A stretch of 64,000 nucleotides of DNA from Acidobacteriota bacterium (GCA_016703965.1 JADJBB010000021.1:1922001-1986000); one strand, 5' to 3'. Shown: positions 15,745 to 23,239, counted from the stretch's first letter. Made by a program: numbers and translations. The notes: generated by a model not told the origin, from the letters alone.

Positions 15745-16320
15745 TTACGCAACTGACGGATCTTTCACTACACCGATAAACGGCAAGTTACGATATCTGC
15801 CCGCTGCGTCGAGGCCGTAGCCGACGACAAATTTGTTTGGGATGACAAAGCCTTTGTAATCGATGACAAGTTCCTTATTAATTCTCGGTTCCGGTTTGTC
15901 GAGGAAACTTGCGATCTTGATCGACGCTGCCCCGCGGGAACCCAGGATCTCGATCAAGCGTGTCAGCGTTAGGCCTGTATCGACAATGTCTTCGACTATC
16001 AGAACATGCTTGTCTCTGATCGGATTGGTCAGATCCTTGAGGATCTCGACGTCGCCGCTCGATTGTGTGCCATCTTTGTAACTCGAAACCGCCATGAAAT
16101 CGATCTTAAGATCCAGATCGACCGCACGCATCAGGTCCGCAAGGAAAATGCACGAGCCTTTGAGGATCCCGACCAGTACGAGGTCTTTCCCGGCGTAATC
16201 TTTTGTGATCTGAGCGCCAAGTTCTGCGATGCGTACCTGGATATCACCGGCGCTGTACATCACTTCGAGATTTGAGTTAGTGAATTCAGTTTCAGCCATT
16301 TGCGTCGATTCGGCGGCCAT
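15745..16320 (-). CDS. hpt: Hypoxanthine phosphoribosyltransferase
   Basis: 191 residues from ATG 16320, chosen because GAGGAAAA lies just before it; the frame extends 22 codons further with non-family residues. The enzyme salvages hypoxanthine or guanine with PRPP. The PRPP loop is VLIVEDIVDTGLTLTRL. VGILKGSCIFLADLMRAV carries the PPi loop, and IPNKFVVGYGLDAAGRYRNLPFIGVV is the purine-binding end. It is monocistronic by position. Length and motifs are normal. Confidence 0.95.
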   Translation of the reverse strand: MAAESTQMAETEFTNSNLEVMYSAGDIQVRIAELGAQITKDYAGKDLVLVGILKGSCIFLADLMRAVDLDLKIDFMAVSSYKDGTQSSGDVEILKDLTNPIRDKHVLIVEDIVDTGLTLTRLIEILGSRGAASIKIASFLDKPEPRINKELVIDYKGFVIPNKFVVGYGLDAAGRYRNLPFIGVVKDPSVA

Positions 16321-16416
16321 ATTTTCCTCGCTCGTTTGAAAGAATTTGTATTTAGAAATACTATTCAAACGTGGGATAAGATTCAAGGTGAAGCGCTTGA
16401 ATTAAGTTAACGTTGC

Positions 16417-16450
16417 GTGATTCGCCCTTGCTAACGCGCGGGCCTTGGCA
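16417..16450. repeat. Half copy of the 77-bp palindromic repeat
   Basis: GATTCGCCCTTGCTAACGCG and the following bases match the right arm of the repeats at 18109, 18994 and 20377, but no left arm is present. It ends eight bases before the rpiB start codon. Confidence 0.65.
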
Positions 16451-16457
16451 TTTTCTT

Positions 16458-17246
16458 ATGAGTGACGATAAACAGCAAACACGTGACCGCGTACGAGCGT
16501 TAGTTCGGCAAGTTCTCGCGACGGTTCCAACTGAAGGCGAGGCGGGTCAGCCGGCGCAGCCAGCCGGCGTCGAGCATGTTGTTGTGAATTCGCTGCGGGA
16601 AAGGATCGGGAAGGAGTTCGACAGAGATGAATCGTCGAGATCACTGATCACAGAGGACGATCTCCGTGGGCTTGAGGCGGGTTCGAAGCTGCGCGTCGCC
16701 GCAAATGTTAAGTTCACCGCTCTCGCCCAGGACATCGTAAATGACCGCGGCATTGAACTCATCCGCAAAGAATCCAGGCAAAACATCACGAAGGTTCGCT
16801 CGGTCGCGATCGGTTCGGATCACGGCGGGTTTAAGATGAAGGAGCAGCTGAAAGCATTCCTCACTGATTTCGGATTGAATGTCCGCGATTTTGGAACCAA
16901 TAATGAAGACGCGGTCGATTACCCTGATTTCGCCCACGCCGTCGCGAGGTCTGTCAGCGGAAAACAAGTCGATATTGGGATCATTGTCGACGGTGCGGGC
17001 ATCGGCAGTGCGATGGCGGCGAATAAGGTGCCTAATGTTCGGGCCGCAGCTTGTTATTCGACGGCTCTTGCGAAGAACTCACGAGAACATAACGGAGCGA
17101 ACGTCCTGACGCTCGGTGCCGGCGAAAATTCGTTCGAGGAAATCAAGCAGATCGTAGAGGCGTTCGTCTCGACTGATATTTCTGAGGAACGCCACAAAAA
17201 ACGCGTCGGCAAGATCGATTCCATCGACCGCAGCTACCGGAGCTAG
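16458..17246 (+). CDS. rpiB: RpiB-type ribose-5-phosphate isomerase with N-terminal extension, microcompartment-like
   Basis: 262 residues from ATG 16458. A longer frame from 16413 only translates the half repeat. The C-terminal part from about residue 110 (VRSVAIGSDHGGFKMKEQLKAFLTDFGLNVRDFG) is RpiB/LacAB. It has DYPDFAHAVARSV, the active-site Cys replaced by a variant loop (IIVDGAGIGSAMAANKVPNVRAA), and ALAKNSREHNGANVLTLGAG. RpiB interconverts ribose- and ribulose-5-phosphate. The first ~20 residues (DDKQQTRDRVRALVRQVL) form an amphipathic helix like a microcompartment encapsulation peptide. A domain like SLITEDDLRGLEAGSKLRV follows, a type seen on microcompartment enzymes. deoC begins six bases after the stop, so the two are co-transcribed. 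Confidence 0.85.
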   Translation: MSDDKQQTRDRVRALVRQVLATVPTEGEAGQPAQPAGVEHVVVNSLRERIGKEFDRDESSRSLITEDDLRGLEAGSKLRVAANVKFTALAQDIVNDRGIELIRKESRQNITKVRSVAIGSDHGGFKMKEQLKAFLTDFGLNVRDFGTNNEDAVDYPDFAHAVARSVSGKQVDIGIIVDGAGIGSAMAANKVPNVRAAACYSTALAKNSREHNGANVLTLGAGENSFEEIKQIVEAFVSTDISEERHKKRVGKIDSIDRSYRS

Positions 17247-17251
17247 AAGAT

Positions 17252-18106
17252 ATGCAGAACGGCAATTATGAAAAACTGATCGACCAGATCACCGATATGG
17301 TGCTGGCAAAACTCGGCGGCGACGAATATTGCCCGACCTTTTGCCATGCCGATGTTCAGCGGATCGTTGACGCAGGTGCGGAGCGTATCGGGATCGTTTT
17401 GGGTGAAACGGCGACCGCACACGATTGGGCAAGTCTCATTGATCACACGCTGCTCAAGCCGGAGGCTTCGGAAAGCGATATTAAGAAACTTTGCGAGGAA
17501 GCGGCGACATTTGGCTTTGCTTCGGTCTGCGTTAATCCCGGTTGGGTCAAAAAAGCGGCAGAGTTTTTGAAGGGAAGCGGCGTTCCGGTTTGTACCGTCA
17601 TCGGCTTTCCGCTTGGCGCGACATTGCCTGACGTTAAGGCTTACGAGGCACGCCGTTCGATCTTTAACGGCGCCCGCGAAGTGGACATGGTCATTAATAT
17701 CGGTGCCCTGAAATCAGGCGATGATTGTCTCGTTGAGGACGACATTCGAGCGGTTGTTGAGGCAGCTCACGAAAACAGCATTCTCTGCAAAGTCATCATC
17801 GAAACAGCCCTCTTGACCGACGACGAAAAGGTCCGGGCGTGTCTCGCGGCCAAAAATGCGGGAGCAGATTTTGTCAAAACCTCGACCGGATTTGCCAAAG
17901 GCGGTGCGACCGCGAACGACGTCGCTCTAATGCGAAAAACCGTCGGCAGCGAGCTTGGAGTTAAGGCTTCAGGAGGCGTGAAAGGAATCGAGGACGCGAG
18001 AGCGATGTTCGAGGCTGGAGCAACACGCATCGGAGCCTCAGTCGGCGTCAAGATCGCCCAGGAAGCGAGCGGCATCAAGTCTACGATCGTGGCGGGAAGT
18101 TACTAG
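17252..18106 (+). CDS. deoC: Deoxyribose-phosphate aldolase DeoC with encapsulation-peptide-like N-terminus
   Basis: 284 residues, longer than the usual 220-260. The class I aldolase core starts near residue 57 (DWASLIDHTLLKPEASESDIKKLCEEA). It contains the Schiff-base Lys in GADFVKTSTGF, the second Lys in GVKASGGVKGIEDARAMFEAGATRIGAS, and VDMVINIGALKSGD. It splits deoxyribose-5-phosphate into glyceraldehyde-3-phosphate and acetaldehyde. The extra N-terminus (MQNGNYEKLIDQITDMVLAKL) is an amphipathic helix plus linker like those that target enzymes into bacterial microcompartments. Together with rpiB it matches the core of sugar-phosphate-utilizing (SPU) microcompartments, in which the acetaldehyde would be enclosed. 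No shell gene is in the window. Confidence 0.93.
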   Translation: MQNGNYEKLIDQITDMVLAKLGGDEYCPTFCHADVQRIVDAGAERIGIVLGETATAHDWASLIDHTLLKPEASESDIKKLCEEAATFGFASVCVNPGWVKKAAEFLKGSGVPVCTVIGFPLGATLPDVKAYEARRSIFNGAREVDMVINIGALKSGDDCLVEDDIRAVVEAAHENSILCKVIIETALLTDDEKVRACLAAKNAGADFVKTSTGFAKGGATANDVALMRKTVGSELGVKASGGVKGIEDARAMFEAGATRIGASVGVKIAQEASGIKSTIVAGSY

Positions 18107-18108
18107 AA

Positions 18109-18185
18109 TGCAAAAGCCCGCGCGTAAGCAAGGGCGAATCCTCCAACTTGGGTGAATCGCCCTTGCTTACGCTCGGGCTTTTGCA
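18109..18185. repeat. 77-bp palindromic (REP-like) repeat, copy A
   Basis: Long complementary arms (TGCAAAAGCCCGCGCGTAAG and on; partner ends at 18185) surround a short centre. The element fills the whole space between the convergent stops of deoC (18106) and the DnaC-like gene (18187), so it likely doubles as a bidirectional terminator. The size is exactly that of copies B and C. Confidence 0.85.
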
Positions 18186-18186
18186 A

Positions 18187-18951
18187 TTAACTTTTCGCCG
18201 AAAGAGACTTATCAAACGTCTTTCTGAAATCCCGCCCGTCGATCAGGACAGTTTTGCACATCTCATACAAACGCGAACGCAGGCGTGTTCCTATTCTGTC
18301 TTCCAGGACCTCTTCACGGTCGTTGCGGCGGTCGTCTAGGTAATTTGTCGTGAAGATCGTCAGCTTTTTGTCGTTGTAGCGGCTGTTGATGATGTGGGCC
18401 ATCGTGTCGCGAACCCAGTCGGTCGGCTTTGATCCGCCCAGCTCGTCGAGGACGAGGACATCAGCCTTTAAAACGGGCGAAAGAACGCTGAGTTCGGACG
18501 TCTGAGTGTTGGGATTATACGAATCCTGGATCTCCTTTAAGAGCGAGTGGAATTCGTAAAAAAGGCAGGTAAAACCGCGCTCCGTCAAGCCTTTTAGGAT
18601 CGAAACAGCTAAATGTGTCTTCCCGACACCGACGCTGCCCATCATCAGCAAGCCGCGATCAATAGCGGGGAATTCCATGGTCAGCGAGGTCGCTAGCTTG
18701 AACGCCGCTTCCTGGGATGCGGTCTGCGGTTTGTAGTTGTGAAAATGAAATCCGTCGTACCGCCGCGGCAATCTCACCGCTTCAAATGAGCCTTTCTGTA
18801 ACTTTTTCTTACGGCAGATGCATGGCCTCGCCCCTTTATCTTTTACGATCTCGAGCCCCGTCCCATAGCATATCGGGCACTCGTCGATCTCCGGCTCGGC
18901 CAGTTTAGGGACTGCTTTCAGGGCGTGTTCTTTAGTTTTCGGCTGCGGCAT
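18187..18951 (-). CDS. DnaC/IstB-like ATP-binding protein with zinc ribbon
   Basis: 254 residues from ATG 18951. The frame is open to 19101, but those codons translate repeat copy B, and a TATAAT lies just upstream of 18951. A four-Cys ribbon (CPICYGTG...CICRKK, about 25-50) precedes an AAA+ domain with Walker A MGSVGVGKTHLA and Walker B VLVLDELGGSKPTDW. The sensor region is IFTTNYLDD and the arginine finger RIGTRLRSRLYEM. This is the DnaC/DnaI helicase-loader group, and the zinc ribbon resembles that of DnaI-type loaders. No transposase is adjacent, so an IS21 IstB is unlikely. It may load the replicative helicase. Confidence 0.85.
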   Translation of the reverse strand: MPQPKTKEHALKAVPKLAEPEIDECPICYGTGLEIVKDKGARPCICRKKKLQKGSFEAVRLPRRYDGFHFHNYKPQTASQEAAFKLATSLTMEFPAIDRGLLMMGSVGVGKTHLAVSILKGLTERGFTCLFYEFHSLLKEIQDSYNPNTQTSELSVLSPVLKADVLVLDELGGSKPTDWVRDTMAHIINSRYNDKKLTIFTTNYLDDRRNDREEVLEDRIGTRLRSRLYEMCKTVLIDGRDFRKTFDKSLSAKS

Positions 18952-18993
18952 CGGCTTGTTTGTAAGTAGGATTATAGCATTCCAACCGATGGT

Positions 18994-19070
18994 TGCCGAA
19001 GCCCGCACGTAAGCAAGGGCGAAACACCCAACCTGAACGATCCGCCCTCGCTTACGAGCGGGCTTTCGCA
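18994..19070. repeat. 77-bp palindromic (REP-like) repeat, copy B
   Basis: Same architecture and length as copies A and C: left arm with GAAGCCCGCACGTAAGCAAG, right arm with CTCGCTTACGAGCGGGCTTT. It lies just upstream of the DnaC-like gene and has caused a false N-terminal extension of its frame. Confidence 0.85.
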
Positions 19071-19082
19071 ATGATGTTCCTG

Positions 19083-19180
19083 ACTTTGCGGCCTTTGCCA
19101 ACTTCGCGTCTTTGCGGGAACGCCTCTATTGCAGGGCGGCGTTTCCCGCAAAGCTGCAAAGGATGCAAAGCACGCAAAGT
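19083..19180. repeat. cgcaaag-type inverted repeat, second copy
   Basis: The left half (ACTTTGCGGCCTTTGCC...) and the right half (CCCGCAAAGCTGCAAAGG...) are imperfect reverse complements around a GC-rich centre. It is related to the element between rlmH and rsfS and lies directly after repeat copy B. Confidence 0.6.
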
Positions 19181-19228
19181 AGGAATACATCTGATATGCT
19201 ATATTGTCTGTTTGAACGACTTCGCGTT

Positions 19229-19687
19229 ATGGGAATGATCCGCAGTTTGATGATAAAGTTTGGGCTCGCTGATCTGAGCTCGGATCGGACGCCGATCAGT
19301 GTGATGCTGCTCGACGACGATGAGCGAAGGCATCGCTGGTTCAAAAAGCGTTTCGACGGCGACGATCTTTATATCGCGGCGAACGTCGACGAGGCGAAAG
19401 AACTGCTCGAAGACGCCAGCTACGACGCCATCTTCCTGGATCACGACCTGCTGCCGCACCATTACGAATCGAACGACCACGACGATTTTCAATCGACCGG
19501 TTACGCGATCGCCGAATTTCTCCACGACCGCCCCGAACTCCAGCGGGCGGCGACGATCATCGTTCACACCAGAAACGCTGACGCGGCTGTCAAAATGGTC
19601 CAGAAGCTCCGCGATTCCGGCCGCAGCGTCGAATACTGTGCGTTTCCTTATCTCGATCTCAAGATCAAAAATTACTGGAAACGATAG
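19229..19687 (+). CDS. Receiver-like protein (cyclic-phosphate-processing receiver type)
   Basis: About 152 residues from ATG 19229; upstream codons of the longer frame derive from a dispersed repeat. The fold is receiver-like: VMLLDDDERRHRWFKKRFDGD supplies the acidic pair, YDAIFLDHDLLPHHYE the phospho-acceptor position, and TIIVHTRNADAAVKMVQKLRDSG the Thr/Ser region. HRW after the acid cluster and LDHDL match the predicted cyclic-phosphate-processing receiver subfamily (cPPRec), which is thought to act in nucleic acid processing rather than phosphorelay. It stands alone, without a kinase. Confidence in the subfamily is moderate. Confidence 0.7.
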   Translation: MGMIRSLMIKFGLADLSSDRTPISVMLLDDDERRHRWFKKRFDGDDLYIAANVDEAKELLEDASYDAIFLDHDLLPHHYESNDHDDFQSTGYAIAEFLHDRPELQRAATIIVHTRNADAAVKMVQKLRDSGRSVEYCAFPYLDLKIKNYWKR

Positions 19688-19693
19688 TGCCCG

Positions 19694-20293
19694 TTAAGCT
19701 CTTAACCCTCGGATCAAAAGATCGACCAGCTTCCGCGTCGTTTTTTGCAAAACCTTTCGGTCGCCCAATTCGAAGGCACTGAGGCTGAAGGGAAGCAGCG
19801 AATTCGTGGCGGTTACGAGCGTTCTCGCTACATCGAGCGGATCGCCGGCATTGAAATCGTTGGCCGTTTGGCCATCCGCGATCACCTTAGCCAGTATTTT
19901 TGCCTCGTCCTCAAAATGTCGGCGACGACGCTCCAGCAATTTCGGGCGCAGATATCCGAGCATTTCATTCAAACTCTGGGAATAATGTTGAATGCTGTCG
20001 AAGCGGTGCAGCACTCGCGTGGTCAACATCTTACGCAGCTTCTCGGGCGGCTCGAGCGATTCATCTCCGACCTTGTGCAGCTTGTCCTTGAGCCCGTCGA
20101 TTATGCGGTCGATGTGCGACAAGGCGATCTCTTCTTTGCTCGGGAAATGCAGGTAAATACTGCCTTTCCCGATGCCGACCTCGCGAGCGAGATCATCGAT
20201 CGTCATTTTTTTATATCCCGAACGCTCCAGAAGCAAGTCAGTCGCATCGAGTATCGCGTCGCGAGTATTTTTAGGTTGTGCTGAGTCTTTCAT
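19694..20293 (-). CDS. TetR/AcrR family transcriptional regulator
   Basis: 199 residues. The N-terminal helix-turn-helix is DAILDATDLLLERSGYKKMTIDDLAREVGIGKGSIYLHFPSKEEIALSHIDRII (about 12-66), a standard TetR DNA-binding domain. The C-terminal ligand domain (DGQTANDFNAGDPLDVARTLVTATNSLLPFSLSA) is of no assigned class. It converges with the receiver-like gene six bases away. The gene upstream is separated by repeat copy C. The target and ligand are unknown; autoregulation is usual for the family. Confidence 0.9.
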   Translation of the reverse strand: MKDSAQPKNTRDAILDATDLLLERSGYKKMTIDDLAREVGIGKGSIYLHFPSKEEIALSHIDRIIDGLKDKLHKVGDESLEPPEKLRKMLTTRVLHRFDSIQHYSQSLNEMLGYLRPKLLERRRRHFEDEAKILAKVIADGQTANDFNAGDPLDVARTLVTATNSLLPFSLSAFELGDRKVLQKTTRKLVDLLIRGLRA

Positions 20294-20376
20294 TTAGACG
20301 CTAATGACCGTTTTCCCCTAACAGTCATCATAGGAATTGACGGTAGGCTTGTAAAGCTAAACTGCGAGTACCAAGA

Positions 20377-20453
20377 TGCGAAAGCCCGCGCGTAGGCAAG
20401 GGCGAGTCATTCAAGTTGAAGGATTCGCCCTTGCTTACGCCCGGGCTTTCGCA
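20377..20453. repeat. 77-bp palindromic (REP-like) repeat, copy C
   Basis: Arms begin TGCGAAAGCCCGCGCGTAGG on the left and end at 20453 on the right. It is the same length and nearly the same sequence as copies A and B, and it lies between the TetR gene and the creatininase-family gene. Confidence 0.85.
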
Positions 20454-20473
20454 CCGAATGAGCATCCGCAGAT

Positions 20474-21295
20474 CTACAGCCCAGCCAAGTCCCACTTTTT
20501 AACCGTATCGAGGATCAAGTTGGCGACTTTATCGGTGACCTTTTTATAATAAAGATCAGCCTTGGCCTGATCGAATTTTGGGTAGCCCTGATTTTTCTGG
20601 TACAGGCCGATCGAGGAGGGAAAGGGAACCGCCGACCACGTGCCGGCAGTCGGATATGCTGTTGTCATTTCGGGGCCGGTATATTTTTCAGGATGGACGA
20701 GCGTCGGATCGATAGCTTGGATGAAAGCAGTCTCATTCCAACCTGCGTGGCCGCCGTCTTCGCCAAAAACCTCTTTTGTCTCGTCCGAGGCGAACGACCA
20801 CCAGTTGATCACGAGCGTCCGGATCTTTTTCTCGCTCGCGACCTCGGCCGCGACAGCATTTAAAACCGCCGTCTGCCCGCCGCCGTGGCCGTTGAGGATG
20901 ATAATGTTGCGAAAACCGTTCTTAGCAAGCCCTTCTAGTATCTGCTTAACGAACGGCCGGTACGCCGCCTCGGTGATCTGAAACGCCCCCGGATACGCCT
21001 CAATCGAGCCCGTAATGCCGTACGGCAGCGTCGGAGCGATCAGGGCATTCGTTCGCCGTGCGATCGTCTTTGCCATCGCAAACGGAGCTGTATTGTCCGC
21101 ACCATTATTGATCACCCCATGCGGCTCAAGCGTTCCGGTCGGGAGCAGAACGGTCGAAGTTTTGGACGGAACTACGCTCTTGAATTCCATCCAGTTTATG
21201 CGTTCCATCTCGCGGGTGGAGACGAAGTCTTTGTCAGTTTGGGCGGCCAAGGTTGTTGTCAGGCCGAGAATGATCGCGATGATTAATTGTTTCAT
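20474..21295 (-). CDS. Secreted creatininase-family amidohydrolase
   Basis: 273 residues from ATG 21295, which gives a clean signal peptide (KQLIIAIILGLTTTLAAQ). Eight more in-frame codons lie upstream but lack sense. The family's metal ligands are visible: E in TGTLEPHGVINNGADN (E and H), D in the same segment, and H in NIIILNGHGGGQTAVL, followed by GEDGGHAGWNETAFIQAI with its Glu. Creatininases hydrolyse amide bonds in creatinine or in cofactor precursors such as mycofactocin. A secreted form suggests a different extracellular substrate. It is monocistronic between repeats. Confidence 0.85.
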   Translation of the reverse strand: MKQLIIAIILGLTTTLAAQTDKDFVSTREMERINWMEFKSVVPSKTSTVLLPTGTLEPHGVINNGADNTAPFAMAKTIARRTNALIAPTLPYGITGSIEAYPGAFQITEAAYRPFVKQILEGLAKNGFRNIIILNGHGGGQTAVLNAVAAEVASEKKIRTLVINWWSFASDETKEVFGEDGGHAGWNETAFIQAIDPTLVHPEKYTGPEMTTAYPTAGTWSAVPFPSSIGLYQKNQGYPKFDQAKADLYYKKVTDKVANLILDTVKKWDLAGL

Positions 21296-21321
21296 TGATA
21301 GATTTGCTCCACATCCCACTG

Positions 21322-21506
21322 CCGCGTAGCGGCAACCTGAATTTAGCCGTGGGTTTCAACCCACGGTTAAGAGATAACAACGTATCCGTCGCGTAGCGAC
21401 GATTGAAAAAGGCCGCGATTCATACGTCGCTGACGCGACGGGTTCGATGGTATTGGACTGACCGTGGGTTAAAACCCACGGCTAAATTCATAATGCCGCT
21501 ACGCGG
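21322..21506. repeat. 185-bp compound inverted repeat
   Basis: Outer arms of 35 bases (21322-21356 and 21472-21506) are reverse complements with three mismatches. Each arm contains an inner hairpin (CCGTGGGTTTCAACCCACGG on the left, a like one on the right), and two GTCGC/GCGAC dyads lie in the centre. It occupies most of the space between rarA and the creatininase-family gene. Confidence 0.8.
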
Positions 21507-21529
21507 CCATTCAAATCGCACCTCGAAAA

Positions 21530-22744
21530 CTAGAAATACTTCCGCCCTCGCAACGTCTCCGGCATCAGGTCGCCGTCGGGGTCGTTGCCTTCGTCCTTGC
21601 CGTAGCCGAGGTCTTTCATGAGCTTCGTCGGGGCGTTGCGGATCTTCATCGGGACGGGAAGATTGCCAAGTTTTTTGGCATCTTCCATTGCTTCGCCGAT
21701 GGCGTTGGTCGCGGAACGGTCTTTGGCTGCGTTTGCGAGAAACCCGACGCCGTGGGCCAGGTTGTGGATGCACTCGGGCATTCCGATGGTCGTAACCGCC
21801 TGGAACACAGCATTTGCAACGACGAGAGCGGTTGGCTGGGCGAGGCCGATGTCTTCGGACGCGAAGATCACCATGCGACGGGCGATGAATTTTGGGTCTT
21901 CGCCGGACTCGAGCATGCGGGCGAGATAGTACATCGCGGCGTCCGGCTTACTCGCACGCATCGATTTGATGAATGCCGAAATGATGTTGTAATGCTCCTC
22001 GCCCTTTTTGTCGTAGCGGAGGAATTTTGACTGCAGCGTTTCTTTTAGAGTTTCGAGCGTGATGCTGTCGTAGAGCCGCGAGGTGTTCTCGATCATTGTG
22101 ATCGCCTGACGAGCGTCACCATTAGCCATTTCGATCAGCCACTGCTTGGCCTCAGGGCCGAGTTCGAAGCCCGTGCGGTCGATGATCGCTGCCATATCGG
22201 CTTCCGTGAACTCATTCAACACAAAAACCCGCAGCCTCGACAACAACGCCGGAATGATCTCAAAACTCGGATTCTCAGTAGTCGCCCCGATCAAAACCAA
22301 CTCGCCGTTCTCAACAAACGGCAGCAAAAAATCCTGCTGGGCTTTGTTGAAGCGATGGATCTCATCGAGAAACAGAACACGCGGACGGCCGCCGGAACGC
22401 AGGCTGCCAGCCTGCGAGTCTTCTTTATCGTCACCAACGAGCGGCAGATTGTCTGTGGTTTTACTTGCGGGAAGGACGCCGGCACTTCGGCCGGAAACGA
22501 TCTTTCTTATATCTTCTTTACCCGCAGAGACTGCCGAAAGCTCGTAAAAATCTGCATTTATCGCATTTGCATAGATGCGAGCCAGCGTCGTCTTGCCCGT
22601 CCCCGGAGTTCCCCACAGCACGAACGAAAAAATATGCCCCTGCTCGATCGCCAGCCGTAAAGGCTTGCCCGGCCCGACAAGATGCGTCTGGCCGACGTAT
22701 TCGTCTAGACTAAGCGGCCTGATCTGGTTGGCGAGCGGTTCCAT
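21530..22744 (-). CDS. rarA: Replication-associated recombination protein A (RarA/MgsA) with an in-frame insert
   Basis: 404 residues. RarA is an AAA+ ATPase acting at stalled replication forks. Walker A is GTPGTGKTTLARI (residues 45-57) and Walker B is RVLFLDEIHRFNKAQQD (122-138). Sensor 1 is LIGATTENPSFEI, and the C-terminal tetramerisation part includes KSMRASKPDAAMYYLARMLESGEDPKFIARRM and ASEDIGLA. Between IRKIV and RVLFLDE, residues about 84-121 form a polar stretch absent from typical RarA, where the two motifs are much closer. Its DNA folds as a hairpin, so it looks like a repeat element that stayed in frame. The enzyme core is otherwise complete. Confidence 0.93.
   Translation of the reverse strand: MEPLANQIRPLSLDEYVGQTHLVGPGKPLRLAIEQGHIFSFVLWGTPGTGKTTLARIYANAINADFYELSAVSAGKEDIRKIVSGRSAGVLPASKTTDNLPLVGDDKEDSQAGSLRSGGRPRVLFLDEIHRFNKAQQDFLLPFVENGELVLIGATTENPSFEIIPALLSRLRVFVLNEFTEADMAAIIDRTGFELGPEAKQWLIEMANGDARQAITMIENTSRLYDSITLETLKETLQSKFLRYDKKGEEHYNIISAFIKSMRASKPDAAMYYLARMLESGEDPKFIARRMVIFASEDIGLAQPTALVVANAVFQAVTTIGMPECIHNLAHGVGFLANAAKDRSATNAIGEAMEDAKKLGNLPVPMKIRNAPTKLMKDLGYGKDEGNDPDGDLMPETLRGRKYF
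22385..22495. repeat. Palindromic repeat inserted in frame in rarA
   Basis: The segment contains GCAGGCT-GCC-AGCCTGC (a 7-bp stem) near its left end and GCCGGCACTTCGGCCGG near its right end. It encodes the extra residues AGVLPASKTTDNLPLVGDDK and on. Composition and translated sequence resemble translated intergenic repeats rather than an AAA+ loop. The boundaries are approximate. Confidence 0.55.
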
Positions 22745-22968
22745 ATTTTGCGTACCTCAAATCTACCATATGGCGAGAGAATTAGTGAGTTCCCGGCCGA
22801 CGCTCCCGGCTGAGGAATTGTTAGAAGTTTCGAGGCCAAAAAAACGTTTGACCAATCTATGCATTTACTCTACCTAACGACGTGTTTTTGAACGATCTGC
22901 GGGCGTTTCCCATTGACCAATCACGCTATTTTGCATAAATTTGTTCGATAAACAGGGCATTTTATTTG

Positions 22969-22990
22969 AAGTGTGAATCGATTCACACTT
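22969..22990. promoter_or_regulatory. Perfect Crp/Fnr-type palindrome
   Basis: A 22-bp perfect dyad containing TGTGA-ATCGAT-TCACA, the exact TGTGA-N6-TCACA layout of Crp-family sites, with symmetrical AAG/CTT flanks. It lies 225 bases upstream of the rarA start. It has almost no loop, so protein binding is more likely than an RNA hairpin, although TTT follows on the plus strand. Confidence 0.55.
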
Positions 22991-23048
22991 TTTGAGTCGA
23001 AAAATTGCCGACAAGTGTTTTTACACGAAAAGTTCTCGACTGAGCAGC

Positions 23049-23184
23049 GACTGGAGCGCAAGCGTCCCGCTTGCCAAGCGGTTAAAAACCGCTGACCGCG
23101 CCGAGTTTGAATTCAACTTGCGAATGAACAAATCCTGACGCCAGGAAGACCCGGCGTGGCAAGCGGGACGCTTGCGCTCCAGTC
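23049..23184. repeat. 136-bp inverted repeat with perfect 28-base arms
   Basis: Arms 23049-23076 and 23157-23184 (beginning GACTGGAGCGCAAGCGTCCC) are exact reverse complements. A nested hairpin AGCGGTT-AAA-AACCGCT follows the left arm. No open frame is inside. It lies between rarA and the lyase gene, together with the Crp-type palindrome. The rest of 22745-23239 shows nothing else I can name. Confidence 0.85.
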
Positions 23185-23239
23185 AAAGAAAAAAAGCCGC
23201 CCTTTCGGACGGCCGTGAGTGGCTCAGAGGAGACTCAGT

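Noticed and set aside
16413..16457. Extended start of rpiB
   Set aside because: The 15 codons translate a half repeat; ATG 16458 begins the encapsulation-peptide-like helix.
18187..18951. IS21 IstB helper ATPase
   Set aside because: No IstA transposase or terminal inverted repeats adjoin, and the zinc ribbon fits a helicase loader better.
18952..19101. N-terminal extension of the DnaC-like frame
   Set aside because: These codons translate repeat copy B, and a TATAAT element lies within the region just before ATG 18951.
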